Origin: Piromyces finnis
Lineage: Eukaryota > Neocallimastigomycota > Neocallimastigomycetes > Neocallimastigales > Neocallimastigaceae
Length of the DNA: 64,000 bases
Reading direction: 5' to 3'
Assembly: GCA_002104945.1 (NCBI GenBank)
Contig: MCFH01000029.1
Location: 310,001 to 374,000, forward strand
A program made the position numbers and the translations under genes. The notes below the pieces were generated by a model. It ran no database searches. It saw only the letters and a list, made by a program, of their open reading frames with translations, and was not told the DNA's origin. The stretch's first letter is position 1. Each line of letters begins with the position of its first letter. Positions 59,918 through 64,000 of the stretch are shown here, piece after piece.

Positions 59918-62243
59918 TCATACAGCATAATTAACTTTTCTTCTTTTCCTTAATGAATATCCGGTACTTGTTTCGCTTCGTAAAATCATATTTTTTATTA
60001 ATTTATTATTGTTTCCTTTAGTTTTATTTTTATTTAAGAGATAAGATTTTTCTGTTTCTTTCTCATCAAGTATTTCAATTATTTCTCTTTTTGTTTCTTT
60101 ATTTTTGCTTTGGCTTTGAATATTGTCATTATATAATGCTTTATTATCATTTAACATTATAATTTTACCATTAGATAATTTATTGTTGGTTTTTTTATTA
60201 TCATCATATTTTTGTTTGCAAGTTAAAGCTTCATTATTTTCATTGATATTTTTATTTTTTGTTAACATCATTTTTCCATTACTTTCTATGCTGTTATTCT
60301 TATTTTTTTTGTCTTCTAAAATATTATTTTTATTATTATTAGTTATTTCTTTAATATTGTTTAAAACCTTTTTATTATCTTTTTTCTTTTTATTGTTGTT
60401 AATATTTCCACAGTAAATTGCTTTCCCCCATTTTGAAAATTTGTAATTTGGATCTATTATTAATCCTTCTGGAATTATAACTTGTCTATAATAATTAGCA
60501 CATTGATATCCTACCTATATTTCCATATACAATATATTTAATCGCTCGATATTTACAAAGTGATTATATAACGAGAATAAAAATAAAAGAATATATTAAA
60601 TAATAATTTTCTTTACCCTTTAATATTTATTAATTATTAAATTAAAAAAAAAAATTAATAAAAAAGCGTAATATTCATCATATTATTTACTATTTATTTT
60701 AATTTTCTATATAAGAAAAGAATGTACATTACCTTCTAGGAATATATGATGAAAAAATACCCCATTTATCACCACATCCATATTTTTTTGCTATTTTCAA
60801 AAAAATATCTTTTTCATTTTCATCCCAATCACCGAAATTCTCTTTATTACAGATACATTAATTATATATTATTTGCTTAATTACATAATATACTATTTTA
60901 TTTTTTCAGAATTTTATTAAATAATTATTTTTTTTAGTATTTACGTGTTAATCCTGGTTCAAGATGTCTATAGAAATAAGCATTAGGATTTTTTTGGAAT
61001 AATTTTGAAGCAACAAACTTAAGTATAATAAATTTATATATTATTAATTCAAAATATTTTTTAATTAATAATAATATTTAAAACAACCAAATCGTACTTT
61101 TGCCGAAGACCAATTTTTTGGTTTTACAGTCTTTACTTTTTCTTTATATTCTAATTATAAATCAAAATATTAAATATTAATTTAAAAAACTATATTAATA
61201 ATATTTATTAAATAGATTTTTTTTTACCTCCTAATGGATTATTTCTTGAATATTTTCCTCCTCCATTATTTTCCCATGCCTTTTAATATTAAGAACAATT
61301 AATTTAACTATTATTATTATTATTATTATTATTATTCCGTATATATATAAATTTTTATATAATAATACTTCTTTTGCAGATTTCTCGAAATGATACTTTT
61401 CAATTAAAGCTGGATTAATCCATCCTTGTTGTTAATTGAAATTTCAATGATTTTTTAATTTATATAATTAATATAAATGTAAATTGAAATTATTTTTATT
61501 TACTTATTTATTATTATTTTTGATATACCTTTAAAATGTCCATCAACTATAATTGCTTTTTTTCTTATTTCTTCAGTTAAATATTCATCTGCAGACAATA
61601 ATTGGTTATCCTTTGAAAGTCAACAATGATTATTTAATTTAAAATATTTTGTAATAATTCTAAATAATTTTATATCTGTTTTTACATACATTTTCTGAAT
61701 CTGTTTCATTTTCCTAAATTTTGTATTAAGTGCAATAATTAAAAAAAAAATAAAATAAATTTTATTATTCTTTTTAATTTATATTATACCTCATTTTCTT
61801 CAATCTTGTTTTCAACATTTGTTTGTAATTTTTTTGCTTGATTACGAGTAATTCTTTTAAATGCTGGCTTAACTTCAGCTATGTTTCTTTTTTTGTAAGT
61901 CTTTCTTTAGTTTAGTAAAAATAATTAAAATGAATAAAAAATATATTTTATTTTATTTTATTTGTAATTTATTGGAAATTAATTAATCTACTTTTTTTTT
62001 ATTTTTTCCTTTTCGGTTAAATCTTTAAATAATAGACTTGCACTTAGTAAATTTAATTCCTTTAATTTCTCTTGGTTTTTTCTAATATTTTCCAGTCTCT
62101 TTCTTTCATACTCATTAACATTTTCTTTATCTAATTAGTATAAAATTCATTGTTAATCGAATTATAAATTTTAAAATTATACTAGTAATTATTAAAATTA
62201 TTGTTTTCTTTAAGAACAATATTATTATTTATATCCTACCCAT
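59918..62243 (-). CDS. Myb/SANT-like nuclear protein with tiny exons
   Basis: Twelve exons: 62243-62240 (ATGG), 62130-61992, 61904-61790, 61713-61690, 61610-61529, 61424-61369, 61279-61228, 61150-61098, 61017-60945, 60841-60733, 60617 (1 nt) and 60514-59918 (1305 nt, 434 aa). The core is a SANT/Myb fold at about residues 200-250: GDWDENEKDIFLKIAKKYG, CGDKWGIFSSYIPRR and VGYQCANYYRQ. It is preceded by NPNAYFYRHLEPG and followed by IPEGLIIDPNY, a block I associate with uncharacterised fungal Myb-like proteins. The N-terminus has EYERKRLENIRKNQEKL, a helix also seen at the start of some nuclear proteins such as CMR1/WDR76. The C-terminal 130 residues are Lys/Asn-rich, ending YSLRKRRKVNYAV. A chromatin or DNA-binding role is inferred. 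The 1-nt exon is needed to keep frame and is the weakest part of the model. Confidence 0.75.
60617..60617 (-). other. Proposed 1-nt microexon
   Basis: Sense sequence AAATATTAAAG|G|GTAAAG. Exon 10 ends CCT AGA AG and exon 12 begins GTA GGA TAT; joined directly they read AGG TAG, a stop. Inserting a single G gives Pro-Arg-Arg-Val-Gly-Tyr, the expected continuation of the SANT block. No other AG...GT pair in that intron restores frame without a stop. A one-base assembly error is the main alternative. Confidence 0.5.
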
Positions 62244-62937
62244 TTCTAAGAATTTATATAAACAAGATATATTTTTTATAATTATTTCGATTCAATAATT
62301 GATATTTGATGTTATATTTTAAAAAAAATTAGTTTATAATTTGCTTAAATCTATATATAATAAGATTATCATATTTTTTTTATTCTTTTACATTACACAA
62401 AAAATCAAAAAATTTTAAATTATATTAATCTTTTTTTAAAAAAAACTAATAAATAAAATTTAAGTTAATATAAAACCTTGAATTATTATTAGCTGAAAAA
62501 AAAAGAATTGTATATGAGAAATGAATAAAATCAATTTTTTGTAAAATTAACATTGACAAAAAACTTTATAAAAATATATAAATTATAAAAAAAAAATAGA
62601 TCTATACTAAAATATCATAAAAATATATAATATATGATTTTTTTAAAATAATTTAATTTTTTAAAATTAATTAAACTTTTAATAAAAATCATTAAAAAAT
62701 ATATTAATTTTTATTAAATTCTTATTTCTTTTAGTATTATTAAATCTTTACATTTAAAAAATAATCTTTCTTTTTTTAAATAATTGAAATTAATTATTTT
62801 AATTATATTGACTGTATTAATAATAGTTGCTTAAAGAAAAAATTAGTAACAAAATAATAATTAATTTAATTTAATTATTATAAAAATAAATAATTGTAAC
62901 ATAAAAGTTTTCATGTAATTTAATCAATAAAGAGAAT
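62244..62937. other. Divergent intergenic, no gene seen
   Basis: About 690 bp between the Myb/SANT start and the transporter start. It is AT-rich with several T and A runs and no ORF. It should contain both promoters; no element is recognisable. Confidence 0.5.
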
Positions 62938-63945
62938 ATGGCTGTTTATAATGATTTAATAATTGGCTTATATTTAGTTTTTGGAGGCTGTTGTTTTAAT
63001 GTTATTACATTAGAATCAATTTTAAAGTATTTATATTATATAATATATTCATTAAAGTAATAGAATTTAAAATTTAACAAAAAAATTATATATTTATTTT
63101 TTAATATTTCATTAAAATTTAAAATTTTAAAGGATTCAAAAAAGTTGTGGTAAGAATATTATGTTTTAGAAATATCATCATAATAATAAAAACGTAAAAT
63201 CATAATCGTATTTCAAAATTTTATTTAGATTAACATTAATAATATTTAATACTATTGATAAATTAATAAATATCACAGGACGATTAATTACTTTGATTCA
63301 ATTCATTTTTATTGCATGTGAAGGTCTTATTCATAATATTCGTTTTCATAATCCAATAAAAGAAAAAACTTTTCCAATATCTTTAAAACAAAGAAAAGCG
63401 CCTTTATATAAATGGTTTTTAATGGTTGCTCTTTTTTTCATTTCTTCAGTTCTCAATAATCTAGTTTTTGAATTTCATATTTCTATACCTATTCATATTA
63501 TGCAAGTAGAAATTATTGATACTATTTTACCCTTATAAAATATTATATTAATTATTATTATTTTTCAATTAAATAGTTTTCGCTCAAGCTCAATCATTAT
63601 GAATATGATAATGAGTTGGTTAATATTAAAAAAAAGGTATTTAATGTATAAAAAAAAAAAATTAAAACTATTATTTTTAAATAACTAAATAACTAACTAA
63701 ATAAACTATGAAAAAGGTATTCACTTCAACAAATATTGGCAATTTGTATAGTGACTGTTGGTTTAATTATAACAACATTAAGTTCTGCAAAAGATGTATG
63801 ATATTATACATATATATTTATAAATAAATAGCTAATATTCAATTTTTTTAATAAAATATTAAAATATTATTATATATATATATTGATAATATAATAGAAA
63901 GGAAAAGCTGAAACACAAGAAAAAGATTTTAAAAAATGGATAATG
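62938..63945 (+). CDS. SLC35B4/YEA4-like nucleotide-sugar transporter (partial)
   Basis: Exons 62938-63026, 63133-63149 (17 nt), 63279-63501, 63577-63636, 63717-63795 and 63898-63945, then a GT donor and the window end; 172 codons are visible. It belongs to the UAA (SLC35B) family of Golgi/ER antiporters exchanging nucleotide sugars for nucleoside monophosphates. Yeast Yea4 and human SLC35B4 carry UDP-GlcNAc and/or UDP-xylose. Evidence: the first membrane segment with VFGGCCFNVITLESILK, then LITLIQFIFIACEG, APLYKWFLMVALFF, SVLNNLVFEFHISIPIHIIFRSS, and SLQQILAICIVTVGLIITTLSSA. These give four hydrophobic segments of an expected ten. The intron after exon 3 uses a GC donor (GCAAGT) instead of GT; only that choice yields IHIIFRSS. 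The C-terminal half lies beyond the window, so the substrate cannot be guessed from binding residues. Confidence 0.88.
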
Positions 63946-64000
63946 GTAATAACAAATAATAACAACAATACAATAACAATCAATAATTAATGATTTATAT

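Overview
The window comes from a nuclear eukaryotic genome of extreme A+T content. Genes are split by many short GT-AG introns. Intergenic DNA is filled with A/T homopolymers and TTA, TTTA and TTTTA microsatellites, and several proteins carry long Asn-rich tracts. The gene set points to a fungus: an NST1-family protein, a yeast-type chorismate mutase, Trs120 and a fungal Myb/SANT protein. A ciliary microtubule inner protein homologue (CIMIP1/C20orf85) implies a flagellated stage. Together this best fits a zoosporic fungus, most likely an anaerobic gut fungus (Neocallimastigomycota). That assignment is inference; the sequence contains no marker that proves it.

Layout. 0-9 kb: DcpS mRNA-decapping scavenger (+), a short RS/K-rich FAM133-like protein (+), proteasome beta1 (-), and CCDC130/YJU2B splicing factor (-). 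9-18 kb: intronless ALG12 (+) convergent with TRS120/TRAPPC9 (-, 16 exons). 19-29 kb: a giant Asn-rich protein of about 3,124 residues (+) with 19 degenerate tandem repeats and SUMO-interaction-like patches. 30-38 kb: RPS7 (-), NST1 (+), and a CACUL1-like cullin-repeat protein (-). 40-46.6 kb: RED/IK spliceosomal protein (-), RPS29 and RPL43 (+, +), chorismate mutase (-). 48-54 kb: CIMIP1-like (+) and ELP1 (-). 54.8-64 kb: a Cid1/TUTase-type nucleotidyltransferase (-), a Myb/SANT protein (-), and the 5' part of an SLC35B4-like nucleotide-sugar transporter (+, cut by the window end).

I rebuilt each spliced CDS by hand from GT-AG sites, reading phase and family conservation; all complete models close in frame. 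There is no operon-like organisation. By function the set is housekeeping: mRNA decay and tailing (DcpS, TUTase), splicing (YJU2B, RED, possibly FAM133-like), translation (RPS7, RPS29, RPL43, ELP1 tRNA modification), protein turnover (proteasome beta1), secretory pathway (ALG12, TRS120, SLC35B4) and aromatic amino-acid synthesis.

The most unusual signals are very small exons. The Myb/SANT gene appears to need a 1-nt exon, the TUTase a 5-nt exon, RPL43 a 3-nt start exon followed by a 6-nt exon, and the transporter a 17-nt exon plus a GC-AG intron. Other points of note are an RPS29 that has lost two of its four zinc ligands, a 14-bp motif shared by ribosomal-protein promoters, and a TUTase gene whose 3' flank is about 50 overlapping AUUUA units.
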